Source of the DNA: Sophora flavescens
Taxonomy: Eukaryota > Streptophyta > Magnoliopsida > Fabales > Fabaceae
Reading direction: 5' to 3'
Assembly: GCA_030762895.1 (NCBI GenBank)
Contig: CM061064.1
Span: forward strand, 241,711,909 to 241,775,908
Length of the DNA: 64,000 nt
Both the position numbers and the translations under genes were made by a program. Below, piece after piece: positions 11,420-24,745 of this stretch. A model generated the notes under the pieces. The model saw nothing but the letters and a program-made list of their open reading frames with translations. It was not told the DNA's origin and ran no database searches. Every line of letters begins with the position of its first letter. The first letter of the stretch is position 1.

Positions 11420-14400
11420 GATTTAGGTATTCTTGTCCCGAGAAAGATAACGAAGAGACCTAGAATTTCAGGTTTTAAAAGAATTGTCAAATTAGGCCAA
11501 AATCAAGGCAAAATTGGGTCCCGAGTTCTCTGGCGTAGATCAGTGCGCAATCCATGATGTTCCTTCACTTAAATGGGCCTAACTTACTCATCTTAAGCCC
11601 AAATAAGGCATATGATACTTTGTTGGAATGCTTATTCAGAGGCCCTTAATTTGGTCGAGGGTTAGGTCAGGATTAATAATCATAAATAGCAGTTTACAAC
11701 CGCACAATCCAGAGAGAGATGGAAATTAGACAACTTTTACAATCATTGTTTTTGCTTTTACGTTATTTGGCTTGATTGCTAAACATTGTTAATTTTTCGA
11801 TTTTTCACTCATCCTGACCTTGTTGCCTTGCACAGTGCATAACTAGAGCTACAGATATCGGATTTAGGTATTCTTGTTGTCACGAGAAAGATAACGAAGA
11901 GACCTAGAATTTCAGGTTTTAAAAGAATTTTCAAATTAGGCCAAAATCAAGGCTAAATTGGGTCCCGAGTTCTCTGGCGCAGATCAGTGCGCAGTCCATG
12001 ATGTTCCTTCACTTAAATGGGCCTAACTTACTCATCTTAAGCCCAATTAAGGCATATGATACATTGTTGGAAGGCTTATTCAGAGGCCCTTAATTTAGTC
12101 GAGGGTGTTGTCAGTATTAATAAGCATAAATAGCAGTTTACTGCCGCACAATCCACAGAGAGATGGAAATTGGAACACTTTTACAATCATTGTTTTTGCT
12201 TTTACATTATTGGGCTTAATTGCTAAACAATGTTAATTTTCAGATTTTTAACTAATCCTGACCTTGTTACCTTGAACAGAGCATAACTAGAGCTACGAAT
12301 ATCGGATTTTGGTGATCTTGTTGTCCCTAGAAAGACAAGAAAGAGACCTACAATTTCAGGTTTCACAAGATTTGTCAAATTGGGACAAAATCAAGGCTAA
12401 ATTGGGTCTCGATTTCTCTGGCGCGGATAAGTGCGCAGTCCATGGTGTTCCTTCACTTAAATGGGCCTAACTTACTCATCTTAAACCCAATTATGGAATA
12501 TGATACCTTGTGGGAACGCTTATTCAGAAGCCCTTAATTTGGTATAGGGTTAGGTCCGGACTAATAAGCATAAGTAGCAGTTTACAGCCGCACAAGCCAC
12601 ATAGAGACGGAAATTAGAGAACCTTTACAATTTTAATTTTTGCTTTTACATTCTTCGCCTTAATCGGGCTTAATTGCTAAACATTGTTAATTTTCGGATT
12701 TTTCACTAATCCTAACCTTGCTACCTGGCGCAGAGCATAACTAGAGCTACAGATATCAGATTATGGTGATCTTGCTGTCCCTAGAAAGATAAGGAAGAGA
12801 CCTACAATTTCAGTTATCACAAGAATTGTCAAATTAGGCCAAAATCAAGGTTAAATATGGTCCCGAGTTCTCTGGCGTGAATCAGTGCACAGTCCATGAT
12901 GTTCCTTCACTTAAATGGGTCTAACTTACTCATCTTAAGCCCAAATAAGGCATATGATACTTTGTTGGAATGCTTATTCAGAGGCCCTTAATTTGGTCGA
13001 GGGTTAGGTACGGATTAATAAGCATAAATAGTAGTTTACAGCCGCACAAGCCAGAGAGAGATGGAAATTAGACAACTTTTACAGTCATTGTTTTTGCTTT
13101 TACGTTATTTGGCTTGATTGCTTAACATTGTTAATTTATCGATTTTTCGCACTTCCTGACTTTGTTGCCTTGCACAGTGCATAACTAGAGCTACAGATAT
13201 CGGATTTAGGTATTCTTGTTGTCCCGAGAAAGATAACGAAGAGACCTAGAATTTCAGGTTTTAAAAGAATTGTCAAATTAGGCCAAAATCAAGGCTAAAT
13301 TGGGTCCCGAGTTCTCTGGCGCAGATCAGTGCGCAGTCCATGATGTTCCTTCACTTAAATGGGCCTAACTTACTCATCTTAAGCCCAATTAAGGCATATG
13401 ATACATTGTTGGAAGGCTTATTCAGAGGCCCTTAATTTGGTCGAGGGTTTTGTCAGTATTAATAAGCATAAATAGCAGTTTACTGCCGCACAATCCAGAG
13501 AGAGATGGAAATTAGAACAGTTTTACAATCATTGTTTTTGCTTTTACATTATTGGGCTTAATTGCTAAACAATGTTAATTTTCGGATTTTTAACTAATCC
13601 TGACCTTGTTACCTTGAACAGAGCATAACTAGAGCTACAGATATCGGATTTTGGTGATCTTGTTGTCCCTAGAAAGACAAGAAAGAGACCTACAATTTCA
13701 GGTTTCACAAGATTTGTCAAATTGGGCCAAAATCAAGGCTAAATTGGGTCTCGATTTCTCTGGCGCGGATAAGTGCGCAGTCCATGGTGTTCCTTCACTT
13801 AAATGGGCCTAACTTACTCATCTTAAACCCAATTATGGAATATGATACCTTGTGGGAAAGCTTATTCAGAAGCCCTTAATTTGGTATAGGGTTAGGTCAG
13901 GACTAATAAGCATAAGTAGCAGTTTACAGCCGCACAAGCCACAGAGAGACGAAAATTAGAGAACCTTTACAATTTTAATTTTTGCTTTTACATTCTTCGC
14001 CTTAATCGGGCATAATTGCTAAACATTGTTAATTTTCGGAATTTTCACTAATCCTAACCTTGCTACCTTGCGCAGAGAATAACTAGAGCTACAGATATCG
14101 GATTATGGTGATCTTGCTGTCCCTAGAAAGATAAGGAAGAGACCTACAATTTCAGGTATCACAAGAATTGTCAAATTAGGCCAAAATCAAGGTTAAATAT
14201 GGTCCCGAGTTCTCTGGCGTGAATCGGTGCACAGTCCATGATGTTCCTTCACTTAAATGGGTCTAACTTACTCATCTTAAGCCCAAATAAGGCATATGAT
14301 ACTTTGTTGGAATGCTTATTTAGAGGCCCTTAATTTGGTCCAGGGTTAGGTACGAATTAATAAGCATAAATAGCAGTTTACATCCGCACAAGCCAGAGAG

Positions 14401-16230
14401 AGATGGAAATTAGACAACTTTTACAGTCATTGTTTTTGCTTTTACGTTATTTGGCTTGATTGCTAAACATTGTTAATTTATCGATTTTTCGCTCATCCTG
14501 ACCTTGTTGCCTTGCACAGTGCATAACTAGAGCTACAGATATCGGATTTAGGTATTCTTGTTGTCCCGAGAAAGCTAACGAAGAGACCTAGAATTTCAGG
14601 TCATAGAAGAATTGTCAAATTAGGCCAAAATCAAGGCTAAATTGGGTCCCGAGTTCTATGGCGCAGATCAGTGCGCAGTCCATGATGTTCCTTCACTTAA
14701 ATGGGCCTAACTTACTCATCTTAAGCCCAATTAAGGCATATGATACATTGTTGGAAGGCTTATTCAGAGGCCCTTAATTTTGTCGAGGGTTTGGTCAAGA
14801 TTAATAAGCATAAATAGCAGTTTACAACCGCACAAGCCAGAGAGAGATGGAAATTAGACAACTTTTACAATCATTGTTTTTGCTTTTACATTATTGGGCT
14901 TAATTGCTAAACAATGCTAATTTTCGGATTTTTAACTAATGCTGACCTTGTTACCTTGAACATAGCATAACTAGAGCTACAGATATCGGATTTTGGTGAT
15001 CTTGCTGTCCCAAGAAAGATAAGAAAGAGACCTACAATTTCAGGTTTCACAAGATTTGTCAAATTGGGCCAAAATCAAGGCTAAATTGGGTCTCGATTTC
15101 TCTGGCGCGGATAAGTACGCAGTCCATGGTGTTCCTTCACTTAAATGGGCCTAACTTACTCATCTTAAACCCAATTAAGGAATATGATACCTTGTGGGAA
15201 AGCCTATTCAGAAGCCCTTAATTTGGTATAGGGTTAGGTCAGGATTAATAGGCATAAGTAGCAGTCTACAGCCGTACAAGCCACAGAGAGACGGAAATTA
15301 GAGAACTTTTACAATTGTTATTTTTGCTTTTACATTCTTCGCCTTAATTGGGCTTAATTGCTAAACAATGTTAATTTTCGGATTTTTCACTAATCCTGAC
15401 CATGCTACCTTGCGCACATCATAACTAGAGCTAAAGATATCGAATTTTGGTGATGTTGCTGTCCCTAGAAAGATAAGCAAGAGACCTACAATTTCAGGTT
15501 TCTCAAGAATTATCAAATTAGGCCAAAATCAAGGTTAAATTGGGTCCCGAGTTCTCTGGCGTGGATCAGTGCACAGTCCATGATGTTCCTTCACTTAAAT
15601 GGGCCTAACTTACTCATCTTAAGCCCAAATAAGGCATATGATACTTTGTTGGAATGCTTATTCAGAGGCCCTTAATTTGGTCGAGGGTTAGGTCAGGATT
15701 AATAAGCATAAATAGCAGTTTACAGCCGCACAAGCCAGAGAGAGATGGAAATTAGACAACTTTTACAATCAAATTTTTTGCTTTTACGTTATTGGGCTTG
15801 ATTGCTAAACATTGTTAATTTTTCGATTTTTCGCTCATCCTAACCATGTTGCCTTGCACAGTGCATAACTAGAGCTACAGATATCGGATTTAGGTATTTT
15901 TGTGGTCCCGAGAAAGATAACGAAGAGACATAGAATTTCAGGTTTTAGAAGAACTGTCAAATTAGACCAAAATCAAGGCTAAATAGGGTCCCGAGTTCTC
16001 TAGCGCGGATCAGTGCGCATTCCATGATGTTCCATCACTTAAATGGGCCTAACTTAATCATCTTAAGCCCAATTAAGGCATATGATACATTGTTGGAAGG
16101 CTTATTCAGAGGCCCATAATTTGGTCGAGGGTTTGGTCAAGATTAATAAGCATAAATAGCAGTTTGCAGTCGCACAAGCCAGAGAGAGATGGAAATTATA
16201 CAACTTTTACAATCATTGTTTTTGCTTTTA
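11420..16230 (+). repeat. Higher-order satellite unit of 1342 bp (three monomers)
   Basis: The diagnostic variant GATTTAGGTATTCTTG lies at 11861, 13203 and 14545, and a one-base variant of it at 15887, each exactly 1342 bp apart. A second marker, GGATAAGT followed by GCGCAG (ACGCAG in the last copy), lies at 12425, 13767 and 15109, again 1342 bp apart. The unit is three monomers of distinct type. Related monomers reappear at about 19163 and 19941, 4054 bp on. Confidence 0.9.
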
Positions 16231-19200
16231 CATTATTGGGCTTAATTGGGCTTAATTGCTAAACATTGTTAATTTTCGGATTTTTCACTCATCCTGACCT
16301 TGTTGCCTTCCGCAGACAATAACTTGAGCTACAGATATCGGATTTTGGCGATCTTACTGTCCCTAGAAAGATAAGGAAGAGACCTATAATTTTATGTTTT
16401 CGAAGAATTGTCAAATTAGGCCAAAATCAAGGCTAAATTTGATCCCGAGTTCTCTGGCACGGATCAGTGCGCAGTCCATGTTGTTCCTTCACTTAAATGG
16501 GCATAACTTACTCATCTTAAGCCCAATTAAGGCATGTGATACCTGGTTGAAAGCTTATTCATAGGCCCTTAATTTGGTCTAGGGTTAGGTCATGATTAAT
16601 AAGCATAAATAGCAGTTTACAGCCGCACGAGCAAGAGAGAGACGGAAATTAGACATCTTTTACAACAATTGTTTTTACTTTTACATTATTGGGCTTAATT
16701 GGGTTTAATTACTAAACATTTTTAATTTTCGGATTTTTCACTCATCCTGACCTTGTTGCCTTGCGCAAAGCATAACTAGAGCTACATATATCGGATTTTG
16801 GTGATCTTGTTGTCCCGAGAAAGATAAGGAAGAGACCTACAATTTGATGATTCACAAGAATTGTCAAATCAAGCCAAAATCATGGCTAAATTGGGTCCCG
16901 AGTTCTCTAGAGCGGATGAGTGCGCAGTCCAAGATGTTCCTTCATTTAAATGGCCCTAACTTACTCATCTTAAGCCCAATAAAGGCATATGATACCTTGT
17001 TGGAAAACTGACTCAGAGGCCCTTCATTTCATCTAGGTTTAGGTCAGGATTAATAAGCATAAATAGCAGTTTACAGCCGTACAAGCCAGAGTGAGACGGA
17101 AATTACACAACTTTTACAATAATTGTTTTTGCTTTTACATTATTGGGCTTAATTACTAAACATTTTTAATTTCCGGATTTTGCACTCATCCTGACCTTGT
17201 TGCCTTGCGTAGAGCTTAACTAGATCTATATATATCGGATTTTGGTGATCTTGTTGTCCCGAGAAAGATAAGGAAGAGACCTACAATTTCAGGATAAACA
17301 AGAATTGTCAAATTGGGCCAGAATCAAGGCTCAATTGGGTCCCGAGTTCTCTGGCGGGGATCAGTGCTCTTTCCAAGATGTTCCTTCACTTAAATGGGCC
17401 TAACTTACTCATAATAAGCCCAATTAAGGCATATGATACCTTGTTGGAAAGCTTATTCAGAGGCCATTAATTTGATCTAGGTTTAGGTCAGGATTAATAT
17501 GCATAAATAGCAGTTTACAGCAGTACAAGCCAGAGAGAGACGGAAATTAGACAACTTTTATAATCATTGTTTTTGCTTCTACATTATTGGGCTTAATAGG
17601 GCTTAATTGCTAAACATCGTATATTTTTGGATTTTTCGCTCATCCTGACCTTGTTGCCTTGCGCAGAGCATAACTAGAGCTACATATAACGGATTTTGGT
17701 GATCTTGCTGTCCCTAGAAAGATAAGGAAGAGACCTACAATTTCAGGTTTAACAAGAATTGTCAAATTAGGCCAAAATCATGGCTAACTTGGGTCCCGAG
17801 TTCTCTGACGCGGATCAGGGCACCGTCCATGATGTTCCTTCACTTAAATGGGCCTAACTTACTCATATTAAGCCTAAATAAGGCATATTATACTTTGTTG
17901 GAAAGCTTATTCAGAGGACCTTAATTTGGTCGATGGTTAGGTCAGGATTAATAATCATAAATAGCAATTGACAGCCGCACAAGCCAGAGAGAGATGGAAA
18001 TTAGACAACTTTTACAATCATTGTTTTTGCTTTTACAATGTTGGGCTTAATTGGGCTTAATTGCTAAACATTGTTAATTTTTATATTTTTCACTCATCCT
18101 AACCTTGTTGCCTTTCGCAGAGCATAACTAGTGCTACATATATCGGATTTTGGTGATCTTGCTATCCCTAGAAAGATAAGGAAAATACCTATAATTTCTT
18201 GTTTCAGAAGAATTGTCAAATTTGGCCAAAATCAAGGCTAAATTGGGTCCAGAGTTCTCTGGCACAGATCAGTGCGCAGTCCATGATGTTCCTTCACTTA
18301 AATGGGCCTAACTTACTCATCTTAAGCCCAATTAAGGCATATGATACCTGGTTGAAAGCTTATTCAGAGGCCCTTAATTTGGTCTAGGGTTAGGTCAGGA
18401 CTAATAAGCATAAATAGCAGTTTACAGCCGCACAAGCCGGAGAGAGACGAAAATTAGATAACTTTTACAACATTTGTTTTTGCTTTTACATTATTTGGCT
18501 TAATTGGGCTTAATTGCTAAACATTGTTAATTTTCGGATTTTTCACTCATCCTGACCTTGTTCCCTTCGGCAGACAATAACTTGAGCTACAGATATCGGA
18601 TTTTGGTGATCTTGTTGTCCCTAGAAAGATAAGGAAGAGACCTATAATTTCATGTTTCAGAAGAATTGTCAAATTAGGCCAAAATCAAGGTTAAATTGGG
18701 TCCCGAGTTCTCTGGCGCAGATCAGTGCGCAGTCCATGACGTTTCGTCACTTAAATGGGCCTAACTTACTCATCTTAAGCCCAATTAAGGAATATGATAC
18801 ATTGTTGGAAGGCTTATTCAGAGGCCCTTAATTTGGTCGAGGGTTTGGTCAGGATTAATAAGCATAAATAGCAGTTTACAGTCGCATAAGCCAGAGAGAG
18901 ATGGAAATTAGACAACTTTCACAATCATTGTTTTTGCTTTTACATTATTGGGCTTAATTGCTAAACAAGGTTAATTTTCGGATTTTTAACTAATCCTGAC
19001 GTTGTTACCTTGAACAGAGCATAACTAGAGATACAGATATCGGATTTTGGTGATCTAGCTGTCCCTAGAAAGATAAGAAAGAGACCTACAATTTCGGTTT
19101 TCACATGATTTGTCAAATTGGGCCAAAATCAAGGCTAAATTAGGTCTCGATTTCTCTGCCGCAGATAAGTGCGCAGTCCATGGTGTTCCTTCACTTAAAT

Positions 19201-22200
19201 GGGCCTAACCTACTCATATTAAACCCAATTAAGGAATATGATACCTTGTGGGAAAGCTTATTCAGAAGCCCTTAATTTGGTATAGGGTTAGGTCAGGATT
19301 AATAAGCATAAGTAGCAGTTTACAGCGGCACAAGCCACAGAGAGACAGAAATTAGAGAACTTTTACAATTGTTATTTTTCCTTTTACATTCTTCGCCTTA
19401 ATCGGGCTTGATTGCTAAACATCGTTAATTTTGGGATTTTTCACTAATCCTGACCTTGCTACCTTGCGCACATCATAACTAGAGCTAAAGATATCGGATT
19501 TTGGTGATCTTGCTGTCCCTAGAAAGATAAGCAAGAGACCTACAATTTCAGGTTTCACAAGAATTGTCCAATTAGGCCAAAAACAAGGTTAAATTGGGTC
19601 CCGAGTTATCTGGCGTGGATCAGTGCACAGTCCATGATGTTCCTTCACTTAAATGGGCCTAACTTACTCATCTTAAGCCCAAATAAGGCATATGATACTT
19701 TGTTGGAATGCTTATTCAGAGGCCCTTAATTTGGTCGAGTGTTAGGTCAGGATTAATAAGCATAAATAGTAGTTTACAGCCGCATAAGCCAGAGAGAGAT
19801 GGAAATTAGACAACTTTTACAATCATTGTTTTTGCTTTTACGTTATTGGGCTTGATTGGTAAACATTGTTAATTTTTCGATTTTTCACTCATCCTGACCT
19901 TGTTGCCTTGCACAGTGCATAACTAGAGCTACAGATATCAGATTTAGGTATTCTTGTTGTCCCGAGAAAGATAACGAAGAGACCTAGAATTTCAGGTTTT
20001 AAAAGAATTGTCAAATTAGGTCAAAATCAAGGCTAAATTGGGTCCCGAGTTCTCTGGCGCAGATCAGTGCGCAGTCCATGATGTTCCTTCACTTAAATGG
20101 GCCTAACTTAAACATCTTAAGCCCAATTAAGGCATATGATAGGTTGTTGGAAGGCTTATTCAGAGGCCCTTAATTTGGTCGAGGGTTTGGTCAGGATTAA
20201 TAAGCATAAATAGAAGTTTTCAACCGCACAAGCCAGAGAGAGATGGAAATTAGACAACTTTTACAATCATTGTTTTTGCTTTTACATTATTGGGCTTAAT
20301 CTGGCTTAATTGCTAAACATTGTTAATTTTCGAATTTTTCACTCATCCTGACCTTGTTGCCTACCGCAGACAATAACTTGAGCTACAGATATCGGATTTT
20401 GGTGATCTTGTTGTCCCTAGAAAGATAAGGAAGAGACCTATAATTTCATGTTTCAGAAGAATTGTCAAATTAGGCCAAAATCAAGGCTAAATTGGGTCCC
20501 GAGTTCTCTGGCGCGGATCAGTGTGCAGTCCATGATGTTTCTTCACTTAAATGGGCATAACTTACTCATCTTAAGCCCAATTAAGGCATATGATACCTGG
20601 TTGAAAGCTTATTCAGAGGCCCTTAATTTGGTCTAGGGTTAGGTCAGGATTAATAAGCATAAATAGCAATTTACAGCCGCACAAGCCAGAGAGAGACGGA
20701 AATTAGACAACTTTTACAATAATTGTTTTTACTTTTACATTATTGGGCTTAATTGGGTTTAATTACTAAACATTTTTAATTTTCGGATTTTTCACACATC
20801 CTGACCTTGTTGCCTTGCGCAGAGCATAACTAGAGCTACATATATCGGATTTTGGTGATCTTGTTGTCCCGAGAAAGATAAGGAAGAGACCTACAATTTG
20901 AGGATTTACAAGAATTGTCAAATCAGGCCAAAATCATGGCCAAATTGGGTCCCGAGTTCTCTAGAGCGAATCAGTGCGCAGTCCAAGATGTTCCTTCATT
21001 TAAATGGCCCTAACTTACTCATCTTAAGCCCAATTAAGGTATATGATACCTTGTTGGAAAACTGACTCAGAGGCCCTTCATTTCGTCTAGGGTTAGGTCA
21101 GGATTAATAAGCATAAATAGCAGTTTACAGTCACACAAGCCAGAGACAGACGGAAATTAGACAACTTTTACAATCATTGTTTTTGCTTTTAAATTGTTGG
21201 GCTTAATTACTAAACATTGTTAATTTCCGGATTTTGCACTCATCCTGACCTAGTTGCCTTGCGCAGAGCATAACGAGAGCTACAGATAGCGCATTATGGG
21301 GATCTTGCTGTCCCGAGAAAGATAAGGAAGAGACCTACGATTTCAGGATTCACAAGAATTGTCAAATTAGGCCAAAATCAAGGCTCAATTGGGTCCCGAG
21401 TTCTCTGGCGGGGATCAGTGCGCTTTCCATGATGTTCCTTCACTTAAATGGGCCTAACTTACTCATCTTAAGCCCAATTAAGGCATATGATACCTTGTTG
21501 GAAAGCTTATTCAGAGGCCATTAATTTAATCTAGGTTTAGGTCAGGGTTAATAAGCATAAACAGTAATTGACAGCCGTACAAGCCAGAGAGAGACGGAAA
21601 TTAGACTACTTTTACAATCATTGTTTTTGCTTTTACATTGTTGGACTTAATTGGGCTTAATTGCTAAACATTGTTAATTTTCGGATTTTTCACTCATCCT
21701 GACCTTGTTGCCTTCCGCAGACAATAACTTGAGCTACAGATATCGAATTTTGGTGATCTTGCTGTCCATAGAAAGATAAGGAAGAGACCTATAATTTCAT
21801 GTTTCATAAGAATTGTCAAATTAGGCCAAAATGAAGGCTAAATTGGGTCCCGAGTTCTCTGGCGCGGTTAAGTGCCCAGTCCATGACGATCCTTCACTTA
21901 AATGGGCCTAACTTACTCACTTAAGCCCAATTAAGGCATATGATACCTTGTTGGAATGCTTATTCAGAGGCCATTAATTTAGTCTAGGGTTAGGTCAGGA
22001 TTGATAAGCATAAATAGCAGTTTACATCGGCACAAGCCAGAGAGAGATGGAAATTAGACAACTTTTACAATCATTGTTTTTGCTTTTACGTTATTGGGCT
22101 AGATTGCTAAACATTGTTAATTTTTCGATTTTTCACTCATCCTGTCCTTGTTGCCTTGCACAGTGCATAACTAGAGCAACAGATATCGGATTTAGGTATT

Positions 22201-23116
22201 CTTGTTGTCCCGAGAAAGATAAGGAAGAGACCTAGAATTTCTGGTTTTAAAAGAATTGTCAAATTAGGCCAAAATCAAGGCTAAATTGGGTCCCGAGTTC
22301 TCTGGCGCAGATCAGTGCGCTGTCCATGATGTTCCTTCACTTAAATGGGCCTAACTTACTCATCTTAAGCCCAATTAAGGCATATGATACATTGTTGGAA
22401 GGCTTATTCCGAGGACCTTAATTTGGTTGAGGGTTTGGTCAGGATTAATAAGCATAAATAGCAGTTTGCAGCCGCACAAGCCAGAGAGAGATGAAATTAT
22501 ACAACTTTTACAATCATTGTTTTTGCTTTTACATTATTGGGCTTAATTGGGCTTAATTGCTAAACATTGTTAATTTTCGGATTTTTCACTCATCCTGACC
22601 TTGTTGCCTTCCGCAGACAATAACTTGAGCTACAGATATCGGATTTTGGTGATCTTGCTGTCCCTAGAAAGATAAGGAAGAGACCTATAATTTTATGTCT
22701 TCGAAGAATTGTCAAATTAGGCCAAAATCAAGGCTAAATTGGATCCCGAGTTCTCTGGCACCGATCAGTGCGCAGTCCATGGTGTTCCTTCACTTAAATG
22801 GGCATAACTTACTCATCTTAAGCCCAATTAAGGCATGTGATACCTGGTTGAAAGCTTATTCAGAGGCCCTTAATTTGGTCTAGGGTTAGGTCATGATTAA
22901 TAAGCATAAATAGCAGTTTACAGCCGCACAAGCCAGAGAGAGACGGAAATTAGACAACTTTTACAATAATTGTTTTTACTTTTACATTATTGGGCTTAAT
23001 TGGGTTTAATTACTAAACATTTTTAATTTTCGGATTTTTCACTCATCCTGACCTTGTTGCCTTGCGCAGAGCGTAACTAGAGATACAGATATCGGATTTT
23101 GGTGATCTTGTTGTCC

Positions 23117-23119
23117 CGA
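23117..23119. other. Target site duplication of the CACTA element (left copy)
   Basis: CGA precedes the element and CGA follows it at 33637-33639. In uninterrupted monomers this place reads GTCCCGAGAAAGATAAGG. Removing the element and one CGA restores that sequence exactly. Confidence 0.95.
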
Positions 23120-23131
23120 CACTACAACAGA
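23120..23131 (+). repeat. Left terminal inverted repeat of the CACTA element
   Basis: CACTACAACAGA, identical to the reverse complement of 33625-33636. Similarity continues imperfectly inward (GACTTT at both ends). Confidence 0.95.
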
Positions 23132-23139
23132 TTAGACTT

Positions 23140-23330
23140 TTAATAACGCACCTTTTATAGCATTTCCGTGTGGAAATGCTATTAAAAGTGATGGGGGGAC
23201 TTTTAATAGCGTTTCCTTTAGGAAACGCTATCTTAGGTATCACCTAAGATAGCGTTTCCGTGTGGAACCGCTATTAAATGCCACTTAGGAAAAGATAGTG
23301 GTTCCACACGGAAACGCTATCTTAGGTGTT
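23140..23330. repeat. Left subterminal repeat region of the CACTA element
   Basis: Several direct and inverted copies of GCTATTAAAAG-like and AAACGCTATCTTAGG-like motifs form hairpins, for example ATAGCGTTTCC paired with GGAAACGCTAT at about 23207-23232. In En/Spm elements such subterminal motifs bind the TNPA-type protein. The same motifs recur at 33430-33620. Confidence 0.85.
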
Positions 23331-23533
23331 ATACCCGTGCGCGCCATCCTTCAATTCCCAGTTTCTGCGTACCAGCAGTGACCTCATCAGTCTGGGGTTT
23401 CCATCTCCGCGCAGAGCTCATCCCCTCTCACGCCTTCTCCCTCTCACTGTTGCTCTCACGCCTCAGACTCCCTCTCATGCCCCCATTGCTCCGCCACTCA
23501 TCACCACACCACCTACGACCAAGGTATGCTCTC
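23330..23533 (+). promoter_or_regulatory. C-rich leader exon-like region of the CACTA element
   Basis: A CT-rich, CpG-containing stretch unlike the AT-rich DNA around it. It ends in a good splice donor (ACCAAG followed by GTATGC at about 23523). It could be the non-coding first exon of the transposase transcript or the 5' exon of a captured host gene. Open frames here are proline/serine-rich without known motifs. The segment to 24549 is AT-rich intron-like DNA in which I see no gene. Confidence 0.4.
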
Positions 23534-24549
23534 TATGTCCCTCTCCCCTATTTCGACCAAGCTAATCAGTGCAAAGAACAAAGAGTAAAATGGACTTTGT
23601 TGCCGTTGTTGAACTGAAATTTAGAAAGCTATACATTTCGTTGATTAACTATGTTATGAGTTTTTCTTGATATCTTTATTCTTCTGCATATTTTCTATTT
23701 CTGATGAAAGGAAAATTATGTTTTAGAAATGGTGGATTGTTGGCTTCCATGATATTCACCCATTCCTATGTTTTACTGTTTGCTGTCTTGTAGGTTAGAT
23801 GTTTGATACAATGTTAAAAGCAAATTAGCTCCCATGTGTTATGCACTTTCAGTAACTATTTTTGCTCTTCCAAACCACAATCTAAGGCATAGATTTTTGT
23901 GTTGTTTCCACCAGGTTTGAGTTGTTGTTTTGTCTAATGTAATGTTCTCTTGAAAATAATTCACAAAATCTTAATGTTTGGGTCAAACATTTTTTTTTCC
24001 GGTATAAACATGTTGAATACTTAATAATTTGGATATTATTGCAAGTTAGTAAAATATGATAAGACTTTGGATTTGAACTAAATATGCATAGAATGGGTTA
24101 AGAGATGTTTACTTTTTCTATGCTATTTAAATGTTGTTTCAAAATTGGTTTTGCTGCACATTTTTCTTATTAAGCTTTTGATTAATTGCCCTGTTTTGTT
24201 AAGAGTGGTGTTTACTGATATCAGATTTTTTTTTCCATCACAGCGTATTTATACATATAAGAAAAAAGAATGGTTGAATGTTTTTATGTTAATTGTTAAA
24301 GCCGTCCTTGTCCTTAATAAAGCTGAAGTGACATGATAATATGCCTAACACGAATAAAAATAAATAAATAGGTTATCACTTTTATCCTTTTTTTTAAAGC
24401 CGTTTCTTTTTTTTTTCTTTTTTACAGTGTATGATGGATATTCTTTTTGCATGATTGATCTTAATATTATTGGATTGAGGAACAGGTCATAAGTGCTCTG
24501 CACAGTTGTAGTTAACATCAACTTTCTTTGTATTTTGTAAATCTTTCAG

Positions 24550-24745
24550 GAATGATATACTGGGTTCTGTTTTCATTGCACACCTTGTTGAGATTCTAAA
24601 GTCCTCTTCCCCCAGTGTACAAGAAAAAGCTGCATCTGTGCTTGAGTTTGTGGCACTGACGGACCCAACTCTAACCCCTATTATATCTGTGGAAATTGAA
24701 TCTGTTCTCGATTCTGTTTTCAGCAAAAAATTTTGAAAATTTCAG
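24550..24745 (+). pseudogene. Captured exon of an armadillo-repeat-like protein
   Basis: An isolated exon flanked by an acceptor (CTTTCAG at the left) and a donor (TTTCAG followed by GTAAGAG at the right). The frame starting at the second base encodes a helical ARM/HEAT-like stretch including HLVEILKSSSPSVQEKAASV and LEFVALTDPTLTPIISVEIE, which resembles plant ARM-repeat proteins from memory of the family. Near the end a one-base loss in the A/T run around 24724-24734 shifts the frame to a TGA. Adding one base would restore the run to the donor. It has no relation to CACTA proteins, so it is probably host DNA picked up by the element. The ARM family assignment is a best guess; that it is an exon is firmer. 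Confidence 0.55.

Larger units (their letters stand above)
6158..23119 (+). repeat. Satellite block 1, about 38 monomers of about 444/454 bp
   Basis: Head-to-tail monomers, all in the same orientation. The landmark CAGTCCATGATGTTCC (or a close variant) recurs with its GTCCATG at about 6185, 6629, 7088, 7531, 7974, 8419, 8871, 9314 and so on. Landmarks in order within a monomer are: GCATAAATAGCAG, GCACAAGCCAGAGAGAG, TTGTTTTTGCTTTTAC, TTGGGCTTAATTGC, TCATCCTGACCTTGTTGCC, GCATAACTAGAGCTACAG, GGTGATCTTG, GAATTGTCAAATTAGGCC, GGTCCCGAGTTCTCTGG, CTCATCTTAAGCCC and CTAGGGTTAGGTCAGG. Two length classes come from presence or absence of a second TTGGGCTTAA decamer. Divergence between neighbours varies, with near-identical stretches in higher-order units. 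No coding sequence; recurrent 60-70 codon frames are by-products of the repeat. The block ends in mid-monomer at the CACTA insertion. Confidence 0.97.

Noticed and set aside
6158..23119. CRISPR-like regular repetition
   Set aside because: The repeat is a continuous 444/454-bp tandem without short repeats alternating with unique spacers, in a plant genome.
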